Part shown: one piece after another, positions 17,741 to 26,752 of the stretch | Layout: every line of letters begins with the position of its first letter | Numbering within the stretch: the stretch's first letter is position 1 | Origin: Coriobacteriaceae bacterium | GTDB taxonomy: Bacteria > Actinomycetota > Coriobacteriia > Coriobacteriales > Coriobacteriaceae | Length of the DNA stretch: 64,000 nucleotides | Reading direction: 5' to 3' | Assembly: GCA_902364645.1 (NCBI GenBank) | Contig: CABJEP010000001.1 | Coordinates: 178,375 to 242,374 of the forward strand | Made by a program: the position numbers and the translations under genes | Notes under the pieces: generated by a model | Told to the model about the DNA's origin: nothing | Databases searched by the model: none | What the model saw: only the letters and a program-made list of their open reading frames with translations

Positions 17741-18865
17741 CTACCTTGGCACGCGGTCCTGCCTTGCGGCAAACGGGGCGAGCACGGCGTGCGGCTCGCT
17801 TTGGTACCAGTAGGCGACGGTGGAGATGTCGTCCTCGCGCTCGTAGAGCTTGATGTCGTCGTTGCCGAGGTCCTGGAATGTCACGCGCAGGTCCTCCTTG
17901 AACGAGATCGGGTCGGGAAGGTGCCACCTGTAGAGACCGTGCCTGGGCAGCGCGTCGTCGTTGGTCGCGAGCATCGGGTTCGGGTTCGGCTTGCCCGCGC
18001 TGAAGCGGTCGCGCGTGGCGTCGCGCGTCGAGCGGTACGGGTAGCCGGCGAACAGCGTGTTGAAGCACTGCGCCTCGGGCAGCGCGTGGGGCGGCCTGTC
18101 GAGAAAGGCCCAGGCACCGCCGAAGTAGTCCTCGGCTCCCGTCGAGGTGACCGTGGGGAACTCCTCGTCGCCGTCGAGGAAGAACTTCATCTCGCCCTCG
18201 CCCCACCAATAGCGCTCCAGGGCGCACAGGGCCATGTAGGTGCCGACGTAGTAGCCCTTGCCGCGCACGCCGTCGAGCACGGTGTAGTCGACGCCCCTGC
18301 GGGTGCTGCGCTCGCGGTTAAAGCGAGCGTGGAAGTACATGGCGTCGTCCGGCACGTCGGTGAGCGCGTAGTTGAACGTGTAGAAGATGTACTTAATGAA
18401 CCCGGGGTGCTCGCTCGTAAGCGTGACCTTGGCGTGCTTCCTGAAGGGCATCTCGAAGTAGCAGTTCATGCCGCCCGTCGGGTTCACGCAGATGGGCATT
18501 GAGTTGACAATGGCGCGCTCACCGAAGCCGTTACAGAAGAAGTCGCCGACAGGGCACTCGACCGAGGGGGTCTCCTCGTCGTCCCAGTAGAAGCGCAGCA
18601 CGAGGTCGCGCATGACGAAGCTGCCGGCGGCGGTCTTGTCGGGGACGGTCATCCAGATGTGGCGGATGATGCCGGGGCCCTCGATGTCCGCGAGCGTGAT
18701 GGTCTCGCCGGACTCAAGGGGCACGCAGCACGAGCCCTTGCGGCCGACGCCGAGGTGGCTGGCCGACATGGCGGCGCGGCCCTTCTCGCCCGTGATGTTC
18801 TCGGGGGTGATGGCGCGGCTTTCCTCACCGCCGTGCATCCACACGTCCTTAAGGAACTCTCTCAT
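17741..18865 (-). CDS. GH172 / DUF2961 glycoside hydrolase, cytoplasmic
   Basis: 374 residues over the full DUF2961 domain, now GH172, whose characterised members act on difructose dianhydrides or arabinofuranosides. Motifs include GPGIIRHIWMT, YWDDEETPSVECPVGDFF with its acidic residues, and TSTGAEDYFGGAW. There is no signal peptide, so it acts inside the cell. It lies 12 bp after PTS EIIA and before ROK kinase, implying that a furanose-containing saccharide enters through the PTS and is then split here. Whether the true substrate is phosphorylated is unknown. Family assignment is firm; substrate is inference. Confidence 0.85.
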   Translation of the reverse strand: MREFLKDVWMHGGEESRAITPENITGEKGRAAMSASHLGVGRKGSCCVPLESGETITLADIEGPGIIRHIWMTVPDKTAAGSFVMRDLVLRFYWDDEETPSVECPVGDFFCNGFGERAIVNSMPICVNPTGGMNCYFEMPFRKHAKVTLTSEHPGFIKYIFYTFNYALTDVPDDAMYFHARFNRERSTRRGVDYTVLDGVRGKGYYVGTYMALCALERYWWGEGEMKFFLDGDEEFPTVTSTGAEDYFGGAWAFLDRPPHALPEAQCFNTLFAGYPYRSTRDATRDRFSAGKPNPNPMLATNDDALPRHGLYRWHLPDPISFKEDLRVTFQDLGNDDIKLYEREDDISTVAYWYQSEPHAVLAPFAARQDRVPR

Positions 18866-18877
18866 CGTCGACCTCCT

Positions 18878-19276
18878 CTATTCGTCGTCGTCGCACTCGG
18901 CAGAACTGACACCGTTCACGTAGATGATCTGCTGGCGCGCCTCGTTGACGAGGGCATCGAAGTCGAGCTTCTCGTCGGGGCGCGCGAGCGCGACCGTCAT
19001 GGCGAGCGGGAGGTTGACACCCGCGATCACGTGGATCCGGTCGGAGGCGAAGCGGGAGAAGCGCTGGTTCACGCTGCCGCCGAACGCGTCGGTAAGGACG
19101 ACGACCTCGTCAGTGCCCGAAAGAGCCGCCTCGACCGCCGCGTCGAGCCCCTCGCCGTTGTCGTTCACGTAGGCGCACACGGCGTTGACGGCGTCGCCCT
19201 TACCCGTAAGGAACTCGAGGGTGTCCTTGAAGCCCTGGGCGAGAAGGGAATGGCTCGCCACAACTATCTTTCTCAT
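18878..19276 (-). CDS. PTS mannose-family EIIA component
   Basis: 132 residues of the EIIA-Man fold. The phosphorylated histidine is expected at H9 in VVASHSLLAQG. LTDAFGGSVNQRF and VIAGVNLPLAM are standard motifs. It is a stand-alone cytoplasmic protein that takes phosphate from HPr and passes it to EIIB. It is in one transcript with EIIB, EIIC and EIID (26-bp gap from EIID) and precedes the GH172 gene by 12 bp. Confidence 0.92.
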   Translation of the reverse strand: MRKIVVASHSLLAQGFKDTLEFLTGKGDAVNAVCAYVNDNGEGLDAAVEAALSGTDEVVVLTDAFGGSVNQRFSRFASDRIHVIAGVNLPLAMTVALARPDEKLDFDALVNEARQQIIYVNGVSSAECDDDE

Positions 19277-19302
19277 TGATTCACCAATCTCTTGGGTCGA
19301 AG

Positions 19303-20136
19303 CTAAGCGAGGATGCCGGCGGCGGAGGCGACCATCGCGAGGACAATCACCACGAGGATGAGGGCCGTCATGCTCGCGTTCTTCTTGGTAAGAAGGTAAT
19401 ACGCGCTTCCCGTGATGGCGGCGGGGATCATGGCAGGCAGGATCTTGTCGAGCAGCGGCTGAATCTCCATCGCGACGTCGCCGAAGCTGAAGCTAATCGG
19501 GCAGGTGACGCCGATGACCGAGGCGATGAGGCAGCCGACCACGGTGAGGCCGAGCACGGAGGCGGCGGCAGTGAGGTTGGGAAGCTTCTCGCTGAAGTCG
19601 GTGACGAGCTTCACGCCCTGCTTGTAGCCGAACTCGAGCGCGTGCATGCGGACCCAGAAGATGGCCAGGATGAGCGCGAACCAGATGCCGGCTCCCACGG
19701 GGTTGCCCTCGATGGCCATGTAGGCGGCGATGGAGCCCATGATGGTCGGGATCATGGTCATGAGCAGGGAGTCGCCGACGCCGGCGAGCGGTCCCATGGT
19801 GCCGATCTTCAGGTCTTGGACGGCGTCCGCCGCCGCTAGGCCGTCGCGCTCCTCCATGGCCACGCAGGCGCCAAGGATGATGGCGGCGAGCCAAGGCTGG
19901 GTGTTGTAGTAGCGGAAGTGGTTGTTGAGCGCTTGCTTATAGTCCTCGTCGTTCGTGTAGATCTTCCTCAGGACCGGCGAGAGGGCGTAGGCGACTGAGG
20001 CGCCCTGCTGGGTCTGGTAGTTGAAGGTGCACACGCTCATGAGCCAGCGCCAGTTCGCGTTGCGCAGGTCCTTCTTGGTGACCTTGTAGCCGGAGGGCTT
20101 GCCCTTGGCGACGGCGGTGATGTTCTCGTTTTCCAT
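19303..20136 (-). CDS. PTS mannose-family EIID component
   Basis: 277 residues. The N-terminal half contains the family hallmark NFQTQQGASVAYAL-like segment (here FNYQTQQG) and GTMGPLAGVGDSLL; the C-terminal half holds membrane segments, ending near AAGILA. EIID is found only in the mannose class and forms the translocation channel with EIIC. It starts 2 bp after EIIC stops, indicating translational coupling. Confidence 0.92.
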   Translation of the reverse strand: MENENITAVAKGKPSGYKVTKKDLRNANWRWLMSVCTFNYQTQQGASVAYALSPVLRKIYTNDEDYKQALNNHFRYYNTQPWLAAIILGACVAMEERDGLAAADAVQDLKIGTMGPLAGVGDSLLMTMIPTIMGSIAAYMAIEGNPVGAGIWFALILAIFWVRMHALEFGYKQGVKLVTDFSEKLPNLTAAASVLGLTVVGCLIASVIGVTCPISFSFGDVAMEIQPLLDKILPAMIPAAITGSAYYLLTKKNASMTALILVVIVLAMVASAAGILA

Positions 20137-20138
20137 GG

Positions 20139-20924
20139 TTACTCATCCTCTCCGATGAAGGCGTCTGCGGAAGCGTGGGCGGCGAGCTCGATGTCCCTCT
20201 CGGCGCGCTGGTAGAACGCGATCGCGAGGGCAAAGCCGACGATGGCGGCGCCGATGATGGGCACGTTCAGGAAGGCCGAGAGGAAGAAGCCGGCGAGCAG
20301 GTACTGGAAGTACTTGCCGGTGGGCATGTAACGCAGCAGCATCGCGATTCCGACGGCCGGGAGCATCTTGCCGGCGAGGGTGAGGCCGGAAAGGAACCAC
20401 TGGGGCATAACCTCGAGGAGCCAGTTGACGGCGGGCTGGCCGAGGGTCACGGAGACAAAGACGGGCAGGGCGGCGCACAGGCCGAAGAGCACGGGGCAGA
20501 CCCACAGGATGGCGTTCATCTGCTTGAACTTGCCCTCGTCGCAGAACTTCTGGGACTTCTCGACGACGAAGCCGTTGAGGATCTTGACGATGACGTCGAG
20601 CTGGATGCCGAGCATGCCGACCGGCAGGCCGATGGCGAGGCCCGTGTCCGCGCCCAGGGTCACGCCGTAGGCTGTGGCGATGATGGCCATCGTGCCGTAG
20701 TCGGGAATCGACGAGCCGCCGAAGCCCGCGACGCCGAGCTGCATGAGCTGGATGGTGCCGCCGATGACGAGGCCGGTCTGCCAGTCGCCCATGACGACAC
20801 CGGTGATAAGGCCCCAGAAGACGGCATAGTTGACGAAGATCATCGGGATGCCGTAGTAGTCCACGTGCTTGATGAAGGCCAGCAGGGTCAAAAGGACGAC
20901 CTGCAGGATAGTGAAGTTGACCAT
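20139..20924 (-). CDS. PTS mannose-family EIIC component
   Basis: 261 residues with about seven or eight hydrophobic segments. The conserved GGTIQLMQLGVAGFGGSSIP region near residue 55 is typical of EIIC-Man/Sor. It forms the membrane sugar channel with EIID. Start ATG 20924 has GGAGGGATC upstream, and it lies 9 bp after EIIB. Substrate specificity within the mannose class cannot be read reliably. Confidence 0.92.
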   Translation of the reverse strand: MVNFTILQVVLLTLLAFIKHVDYYGIPMIFVNYAVFWGLITGVVMGDWQTGLVIGGTIQLMQLGVAGFGGSSIPDYGTMAIIATAYGVTLGADTGLAIGLPVGMLGIQLDVIVKILNGFVVEKSQKFCDEGKFKQMNAILWVCPVLFGLCAALPVFVSVTLGQPAVNWLLEVMPQWFLSGLTLAGKMLPAVGIAMLLRYMPTGKYFQYLLAGFFLSAFLNVPIIGAAIVGFALAIAFYQRAERDIELAAHASADAFIGEDE

Positions 20925-20933
20925 GATCCCTCC

Positions 20934-21407
20934 TTAGATGAGGTCGGCGACGGAGACGGGCTTGTCGGCGGGCACGAACTGTGCCGTCACCTTGACGCCG
21001 CGGGCGATGAGCGCCTTGTAGCTCTGGACGTTCTCGGCGGAGGCATAGGCGCGCTGGGTGAGCTGGACGCCGCCCTCCTTGACAAGAGAGCCGCCGACGA
21101 TCAGCGACGGGAGCTCGATGCCCGACTCGACCAGGTGAAGGATCGTCTCGGGCTCCCTGGCGATGACAAAGACCTTCTCGCGGTCGTACTTGCCCGCCGC
21201 GAAGTTCTTGAGCGCGGTCTGCTCGGAGATGATCGAGACGGCCATGCCCGCGGGGCGCGCCATCCTCATGGTGGACTTCAGGACCTCGTCGCCGGCGACC
21301 TTGTCGTCGATGACCATGACTCGGGTCGCGCCCGACACCGGGGCCCACTGCGTCACGATGATGCCGTGAAGCAGGCGATTGTCGATTCGTGCCATAACAA
21401 CACTCAT
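20934..21407 (-). CDS. PTS mannose-family EIIB component
   Basis: 157 residues from ATG 21407, chosen over an upstream in-frame start at 21476 because GATAGGAG lies 6-7 bases before it and the family begins with this strand. The phosphorylated residue is H14 in ARIDNRLLHG. VMVIDDKVAGDE and the following helix are typical. It transfers phosphate from EIIA to the incoming sugar. It is the first structural gene after the LevR-type regulator (123-bp gap). Confidence 0.92.
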   Translation of the reverse strand: MSVVMARIDNRLLHGIIVTQWAPVSGATRVMVIDDKVAGDEVLKSTMRMARPAGMAVSIISEQTALKNFAAGKYDREKVFVIAREPETILHLVESGIELPSLIVGGSLVKEGGVQLTQRAYASAENVQSYKALIARGVKVTAQFVPADKPVSVADLI

Positions 21408-21530
21408 GTTTGCTCCTATCAAATGAAGTTTTACGTTCGGTACTGCCTCGGCGCTATCCGGATTCGCGCCGGGCAAGGGGTTATCGGATTATTGAGGACG
21501 CGCGGTCAGCTCGCGGCGGCGCGGGGAAGG

Positions 21531-24272
21531 TCACTCGTCGAGCAGGAGGTCCGAGGAGCCGAGGCGCTCTTCTCGCGCCGGGGCGGCGCTCACGCTTATG
21601 TAGTCGAAGACATATGCGATCTCGCTTACGGGAACCTCTACGCGATAGCGCGTCGAGATACTCGAGAAGCTCTGCCTGAAGGACTCGATGAAATCGGCGC
21701 GTTCCTCCTCGAAGCGGTCCTGGCCAACGTAGGTCTCAATGGGGTTTCTGGTAACAAGGCGCTCGACGAGACAGCAGAGGTGGACGTAGAGCCCAATGAT
21801 GGCGTTGCTGCCGATCTTCTCGCCTGTCCTGCGCTGAAGCTCGTGCACGGCGCTCTCGATCTCGTGGAATAGCCGCTCCGGGTCGAGGATGGTGATGGAG
21901 CGGATGACGTTCTGCAGCGTCATGTTCGAGAGCAACTTCTCGTGGAAAGAAGAGAGCTCGGAAGCGTCAAGCCACCTGCCGAACACGGCATCAACCTTAG
22001 AGGCGGACGCCGTCGACATGATGTCCTCGAGGGCGACGAAGGGAACGGAGGCGACCCCGGGGTCTCCCGTGCCGATGACGGCGCAGACGCGGTGCTCGGA
22101 GAAAACGGCGTCGTTCGACCCGTTCGCGACGAGCTGCTTGAAGGGCCTCGTGAGCAGGCGCGCGCCTATGGTGCGCGGGAGGCTCTGCGAGACGAGCTGG
22201 CGTATCCTTTCCGCGGCGTCGACCCCAGACTCGGAGCAGAAGACGATGGCGTCCTCACGGTTGACGCGCTCGATCACCTTGCAGTGCGTCACGCACGCGG
22301 CGGTCGCGTCGCCAAGAACCTCGGCGATGGACTTGCCGCCGAGCAGCCCAACCCCGATCTCGAGCGCAAGACCGGTAGAGACGTTGTTCACCACGCCGAT
22401 AGTGGAGTCGGTAACGTTTTCGAGGGCCTTATAGGCCTCCTCCAAGGAGCCCATGTCGACGAGGAACACGACCCCGGTGCAGTAGGAATGGCGGTCGACG
22501 AGGCGCTGGAGCGGACCGACGATGTCCTTCAGCTGCTGGTCGTAGGGCATGTCGACCGCCTCGTACACATGCATGCCGAGCATACGGTTCGCCGCGTCGG
22601 CGATGCTCGTCGCCGTTGAGTAGCCGTGGGACAAGATGACGCAGAGCGTCCGAAGGGCCTTCGCATCGCGAGACTCCGATGCGACGCACAGCGTCAGAAG
22701 CGTCTTCGTGAAGTGATCGAGCGAGATTCCAAGCGCCCCTTCCACGTCTGCGGCGACCTGATCGGAGACACTCGAGGCAAACGGCAATTCGGAGGTCACG
22801 GCACCGAGGAGATGGGAGATTTGCTCCGCACAGGCAGACTTTCGCTTAGCCAGGCCGATACCCGGCCACAACTGCAGGCAAATCTCCTGGGCCAGTAGAA
22901 AAGCGACCTTCCTCGAAAGCTCGATGCCATAAGGAGAGCCTGCGTCGGCAAGGACCGCGCCCACGACGCGCTCGAAGGCGCGCGACCTCGAGGAGGCGAC
23001 GCCGTGGTCGAAGATCAAGTGATCCTCAACGCCGCGCACAGCGGAGACAGCTTGCGAGACAAGCTCGGAGACAGAGAGCTCCCCGGCGCAGAATCGCTCA
23101 TCGAGGGAGCACAGGGCATCGAGCGCCTGCTCGACCGGCCCTGTGCTCTCGGCGGCATCCAGAGACGCGTCGATCAGAACGCCATCGTCGGGCTGTTGAT
23201 CGATCTGCGCGGAGGAGAGGAGCCCGCTGGGAAGAAGATACGGGCGAACGACGACGTAGTCGCCCTCGCGATTGAGGAACGCTTTGGCACAGCAGTTCGT
23301 CACGCAGGCGCGCAAGCCGGCGATGTTATCGGAAAAGTCCGCGTTCACGAGGCAACGGTATGCGCCGCGGCTGATCTTCACATCAGAACCGATTCGGCAC
23401 CCCTCGCTGCGCAGGAAGCTCAAGATGAGATCCTCGCGCTCCTCGGGGGTCCGCTCCTTGAGTGAGGGGACGCGGACACAGATGGGCATTTTGCTGTAGG
23501 CCGAGGAAACCTTCAGGTCATCGGCGGAAAGCGTCGTCGAAAGAACGAGGCGAGCGCGCGGCGCATCCTGGGAGGCATCGAGCCCGAGGGCCGTCGCAAG
23601 GCAGTGCTCCATCGCAGAGGGAGAGAGTGCCTCGATGCCGTTGACAAAGACCACACCCCCGCGCGCTTTCGCGATCGACTCGTCAAGAAGCCCGTTGAAC
23701 GAGGCGGCGTCCGGGACCCCGGCGCAGTCGATGCGCACATAGGAGGAGTCGCGGGACAGCAAGCCCTGGTTCTTGCCGTACTCGTACACAAGGCGAGAAA
23801 GGAAAGACTTACCGACACCCACGCCGCCGCTCAAGAGGATGGGCAGGCCAAACGGAGGGTACTGAACCGCAGCCTTGCACTGCTCGACAACGGAGCTGAG
23901 GCTCATGTCGAAGCCCACGGCACGCGCGAAGTCGCGGTGATCGGCGATTCCCGTCGCCTGGATGAGGTCGGCGAGCGAGGCGTACTCGCTTGCAGAGAGC
24001 TTTACCTGAAAACGCTTCTGGAACGCGCGGCGATGAAAATAACGGACAGGCCTGCCCGCCACCTTAACCACAAGACCGGCGCGAACAAGGTCGTTGAGGT
24101 ACTGGCTCGCCAGGCTCCTGGAGATGATGAGCGTCTCGGCGATGTCGGAGGTGGACAGACGGGCAAGGTCGTCGAGCGAGACGGCAGAGGTGAGGGCCTC
24201 GAGATGCTCGAGAATCCTGTCCCTCATGTCGACGGGTTTCTTTGCCAAGCTGTCCTGTGTGGTCTTGTCCAT
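21531..24272 (-). CDS. LevR-type PTS-controlled regulator with degenerate AAA+ domain
   Basis: 913 residues. In order: an N-terminal winged HTH (about 15-85), an AAA+ domain with Walker A GGVGVGKS (about 150), PRD1 (about 380-500), an EIIA-Man-like domain with VILSHGYSTA, an EIIB-like segment beginning VFCSESG, and PRD2 with the phosphorylatable histidine in GLYVHLCCLVERL. This is the LevR/ManR plan, in which EI/HPr and EIIB phosphorylation tunes activity. Two oddities are visible: the sigma-54 contact loop (GAFTGA) is missing, and Walker B reads VVFVNGI instead of ending in an acidic pair. The equivalent PRD1 histidine also appears replaced. Start ATG 24272 has a good AGGAGG. Confidence 0.88.
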   Translation of the reverse strand: MDKTTQDSLAKKPVDMRDRILEHLEALTSAVSLDDLARLSTSDIAETLIISRSLASQYLNDLVRAGLVVKVAGRPVRYFHRRAFQKRFQVKLSASEYASLADLIQATGIADHRDFARAVGFDMSLSSVVEQCKAAVQYPPFGLPILLSGGVGVGKSFLSRLVYEYGKNQGLLSRDSSYVRIDCAGVPDAASFNGLLDESIAKARGGVVFVNGIEALSPSAMEHCLATALGLDASQDAPRARLVLSTTLSADDLKVSSAYSKMPICVRVPSLKERTPEEREDLILSFLRSEGCRIGSDVKISRGAYRCLVNADFSDNIAGLRACVTNCCAKAFLNREGDYVVVRPYLLPSGLLSSAQIDQQPDDGVLIDASLDAAESTGPVEQALDALCSLDERFCAGELSVSELVSQAVSAVRGVEDHLIFDHGVASSRSRAFERVVGAVLADAGSPYGIELSRKVAFLLAQEICLQLWPGIGLAKRKSACAEQISHLLGAVTSELPFASSVSDQVAADVEGALGISLDHFTKTLLTLCVASESRDAKALRTLCVILSHGYSTATSIADAANRMLGMHVYEAVDMPYDQQLKDIVGPLQRLVDRHSYCTGVVFLVDMGSLEEAYKALENVTDSTIGVVNNVSTGLALEIGVGLLGGKSIAEVLGDATAACVTHCKVIERVNREDAIVFCSESGVDAAERIRQLVSQSLPRTIGARLLTRPFKQLVANGSNDAVFSEHRVCAVIGTGDPGVASVPFVALEDIMSTASASKVDAVFGRWLDASELSSFHEKLLSNMTLQNVIRSITILDPERLFHEIESAVHELQRRTGEKIGSNAIIGLYVHLCCLVERLVTRNPIETYVGQDRFEEERADFIESFRQSFSSISTRYRVEVPVSEIAYVFDYISVSAAPAREERLGSSDLLLDE

Positions 24273-24445
24273 GACTTCTTACCTCCTCGTACAAGGAGTA
24301 TAAGGGGAGAACAGAGAACGGAAGGGGGCGCGTGGGGGAATCAACAGCTCCGAGGAAAAGTCCACCACTTGAGGGGCAGAAAACAACGGCCATTGAACAT
24401 TCAGGGCCGACGCTCAACACTTCGGCTCGACACTTCGCTTTGGAA

Positions 24446-24500
24446 AGGGCCCGGCGCGCCGGGGTCCCAACATAAAGAAGGGCCCCGGCGCGCAGGGCCT
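24446..24500 (-). terminator. G+C-rich terminator-like hairpin after the mtnN remnant
   Basis: GGCCC-G-GCGCGCCGGGG-T-CCC on the left pairs with GGGCCCCGGCGCGC-A-GGGCC on the right, around a loop of about 11 bases (ACATAAAGAAG). Only two mismatches occur. It overlaps the stop of the mtnN remnant at 24499 and was probably its terminator. Confidence 0.6.
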
Positions 24501-24850
24501 AAAGCTTAACCATGCGCGCGGCGATGCGGGCGCAGTCGCAGGCGGCCTTCTTCTCGAAAGTGTTGTAGTCACGACCCGGCCCTCGGCGCAGGGCTTGTCG
24601 CTGATGGCGCGCACGACGACGAGGGGCACGCCGTTGAGATAAGCGGCCTGCGCGATGGTGCAGCCCTCCATCTCGCAGCACAGGTCGCCGAAGGTCGCGA
24701 GGATTCGCTCCTTCTGTTCCGCGGGCGAGACGAACTGGTCGCCGGAGACGACGCGGCCCTTGAGGACCTTAATGTCGGGGGCGACGGCGGCCGCTGCGGC
24801 GCACGCCGCCAGCAAGGGCCGGAACGGATCGCGCAAGATCAAGGCGTCGC
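24499..24850 (-). pseudogene. mtnN: 5'-methylthioadenosine/S-adenosylhomocysteine nucleosidase, truncated and frameshifted
   Basis: The C-terminal half of MtnN/Pfs is recognisable: VLKGRVVSGDQFV, then LCCEMEGCTIAQAAYLN with the purine-contacting Met-Glu, then VVVRAISDKP. At about 24565-24585 the frame shifts and the normal ending continues in another frame as GRDYNTFEKKAACDCARIAA and MVKL. The N-terminal half is gone; homology stops at about 24850, exactly where IS3 transposase sequence begins on the other strand. The enzyme would cleave MTA and SAH, so a working copy is expected elsewhere in the genome. This copy cannot make a full protein. Confidence 0.85.
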
Positions 24851-25273
24851 CCGGGAGGTCGGGCGTTACCGTCAGCCGGCGCCGCGTCTGCCGCATCATG
24901 AGGGAGAACGGCCTGGCCGGCGCATACGGCAGGAAGAGGTTCAAGGTGCACCCCGGGGCGGTCAACGAGGCCGACGTGTCGAACGTCGTCGCGCGCGGCT
25001 TCGGCGGCAGGGCGCCGTGCACCCATATATGCAGCGACTTGGTCTGCGTGCGCGTCGGGGCGTCGTGGAACTACGTCTGCCTGCTCGTCGACCTCTGCAA
25101 CGGGGAGATCGTCGGCCACTCCGAAGGACCGAGGAGGGACGCGCGAGCTCCGAGCCAAGCTCTTGGATTACGTGCACTGGTACAACAACTTCAGGATCCA
25201 CTCGACGCTGGGCTACATGTCGCCGGTCGAGTTCAGGGAGGCGGGGCCGTCCCTCCCGGAATCGTCCAAATAA
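24850..25273 (+). mobile_element. IS3-family transposase (OrfB) remnant
   Basis: On the plus strand the frame reads GVTVSRRRVCRIMRENGLAG, then a catalytic-core piece with ICSDLVCVRVGASWNYVCLL and DLCNGEIVGHS, which are IS3/IS150 OrfB features (the second is the usual W-YL-x-LDLxSREIVGW strand). It then breaks off. After a deletion and frame change the normal C-terminus appears as YVHWYNNFRIHSTLGYMSP and VEFREAGPSLPESSK, stop at 25273. OrfA, the N-terminus and most of the DDE core are missing, and I could not identify terminal repeats. The insertion, or a deletion next to it, removed the 5' half of mtnN. Confidence 0.8.
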
Positions 25274-25982
25274 GTGTTGCCAATCCATAGCCAATCCAGC
25301 CATCATCTTCGCGAAGGCGGACGTCAGGAAAAGCTCGGCTTGAGCTCGGTCGGACGCGGTCTGTGGGGCATCATTCAGGCTCAGGGGGTCTCCTTGTCTT
25401 CTTCGGTCGCAACCTGAATGATAGGGACGGCCCCTTCTCTCTTTCCCCTTCGTTTTCGACGCGTCACCCTCTCGGCGGGCTTAAGGCCCGCGCTCGCGGG
25501 TGCAGGGGCTACGCCCAAACCCCAAAAACGTAACGCCGTGCTCGAAGCGTTTCCGGACGTCAGCGTAATCTCAAATCCCGTTCGTCAACTCATGGGCAAG
25601 CCACCTGAGACTACTCATTTCTCCTACTGGCAATGAAGACCTGCGACCTGCAGTTTTGCAAACTGCTTGAAAGCCACCTGCGTTGATTCACTTCCTATTG
25701 CAGCTGGCGGCTTGCACGCGAAAAGGCATTTAAGTTTCAAAACGGGCGTTTTCGGCGCTATCGAGCCTCCAAAGGCATCCCGCCGCGCCCTTTGGGACAA
25801 AAACAAAAACTCAAAGCCCTGAGTTCGAAAATAGTTTTTGGAGTTGTCCCGACTTTTGTCCCCGAAGCCGACGAAACGCGACAGGGTGTCACCTGGCGGC
25901 ACTCGATTCGAGACGGCACCGAAAACTGGATGCAACCGGAATGACAGGACGGCAGAACCGAAGCCATCGAGTGGGGATAGAA
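25274..25982. other. Gene-poor region between IS3 remnant and rplX
   Basis: About 700 bp with no supported gene. A perfect 10-bp inverted repeat (ATCATTCAGG 25370-25379, CCTGAATGAT 25413-25422) is followed by GGGACGG and a G+C-rich patch. The 132-codon open frame at 25624-26022 on the minus strand lacks any known domain and a ribosome site, and it overlaps the rplX terminator, so I leave it out. The stretch is probably decayed or element-derived DNA. Confidence 0.4.
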
Positions 25983-26014
25983 AAAGGCCCGGGTGCCATG
26001 GCATCCGGGCCTTT
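25983..26014. terminator. Terminator immediately after rplX
   Basis: AAAGGCCCGGGTGCC (25983-25997) pairs with GGCATCCGGGCCTTT (26000-26014), 15 bp with one G-T pair. On the minus strand T-rich sequence follows. It lies 26 bp past the rplX stop, showing that the ribosomal transcript ends here. Confidence 0.88.
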
Positions 26015-26040
26015 GCTAGCAACTTGATGTTGCGGGCAGC

Positions 26041-26346
26041 TTAGAACTTGTGGCCGCACTTCTTGCAGACGCGCAACTTGTTCTTGCCGTCCTTCTCGTG
26101 ACCGACGCGGGTAACCTTACCGCACTCGGGGCAAACGAGATTGACGTTGGAGGCGTCGATGGGAGCCTCCTGCGAAACGATGCCGCCCTGCTGGTTGGCA
26201 GCGTTGGGCTTGACGGCCTTCTTGACGACCGAAACGCCCTCGACAACGACCTTGTTCTCGGCGGGGAGAGCACGCAGGACAACGCCCTGCTTGCCGCGAT
26301 CCTTACCAGAGAGAACCTGGACCTTATCGCCCTTCTTGATATACAT
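26041..26346 (-). CDS. rplX: 50S ribosomal protein L24
   Basis: 101 residues. The KOW motif is near the start ([20 protein letters not shown]) and a zinc-ribbon-like C-terminus has [11 protein letters not shown] and CKKCGHKF, so this is the four-cysteine version. It starts assembly of the 50S subunit. It is the last gene of this ribosomal operon here; in most bacteria rplE would follow, but a terminator does instead. Confidence 0.97.
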   Translation of the reverse strand: MYIKKGDKVQVLSGKDRGKQGVVLRALPAENKVVVEGVSVVKKAVKPNAANQQGGIVSQEAPIDASNVNLVCPECGKVTRVGHEKDGKNKLRVCKKCGHKF

Positions 26347-26359
26347 ATATCTCCCCTAA

Positions 26360-26728
26360 CTACAGGGTCTCGGGAGCGAGCGAGACGATCTTCATGTACT
26401 TCTTGTCACGAAGCTCGCGAGCGACGGGCCCGAAGATACGGGTGCCGACGGGCGAACCATCGTTGTTGATGACAACGCAGGCGTTCTCATCAAAGCGAAT
26501 GTAGGAGCCATCCTTGCGGCGGATCTCCTTAACGGTGCGAACGACGACGCAACGGACAACGTCCTTCTTCTTGACGTTGGCGCCAGGGGTAGCCTCCTGG
26601 ACAGCACCGATGAACACATCGCCGATGCCTGCATAACGACGCTTGGAACCGCCAAGCACCTTGATGCAGCGAATCTTGCGAGCGCCGGAGTTGTCGGCGA
26701 CGTTCAGCATGGTTTGCATCTGAATCAT
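26360..26728 (-). CDS. rplN: 50S ribosomal protein L14
   Basis: 122 residues, full length. [17 protein letters not shown] and [14 protein letters not shown] are invariant family motifs. L14 sits at the subunit interface. It is separated from rpsQ by an unusual 118-bp gap that contains an extended inverted repeat (26753-26819), and from rplX by 13 bp. Confidence 0.97.
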   Translation of the reverse strand: MIQMQTMLNVADNSGARKIRCIKVLGGSKRRYAGIGDVFIGAVQEATPGANVKKKDVVRCVVVRTVKEIRRKDGSYIRFDENACVVINNDGSPVGTRIFGPVARELRDKKYMKIVSLAPETL

Positions 26729-26752
26729 GGTAGATGTTCCTCCGAACTAAGA

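Noticed and set aside
21408..21530. Sigma-54 (-24/-12) promoter before the EIIB gene
   Set aside because: No TGGCAC-N5-TTGC-like pair is present, and the regulator lacks the sigma-54 contact loop.
25624..26022. 132-codon minus-strand hypothetical protein
   Set aside because: No domain, no ribosome site, and it runs across the rplX terminator stem.
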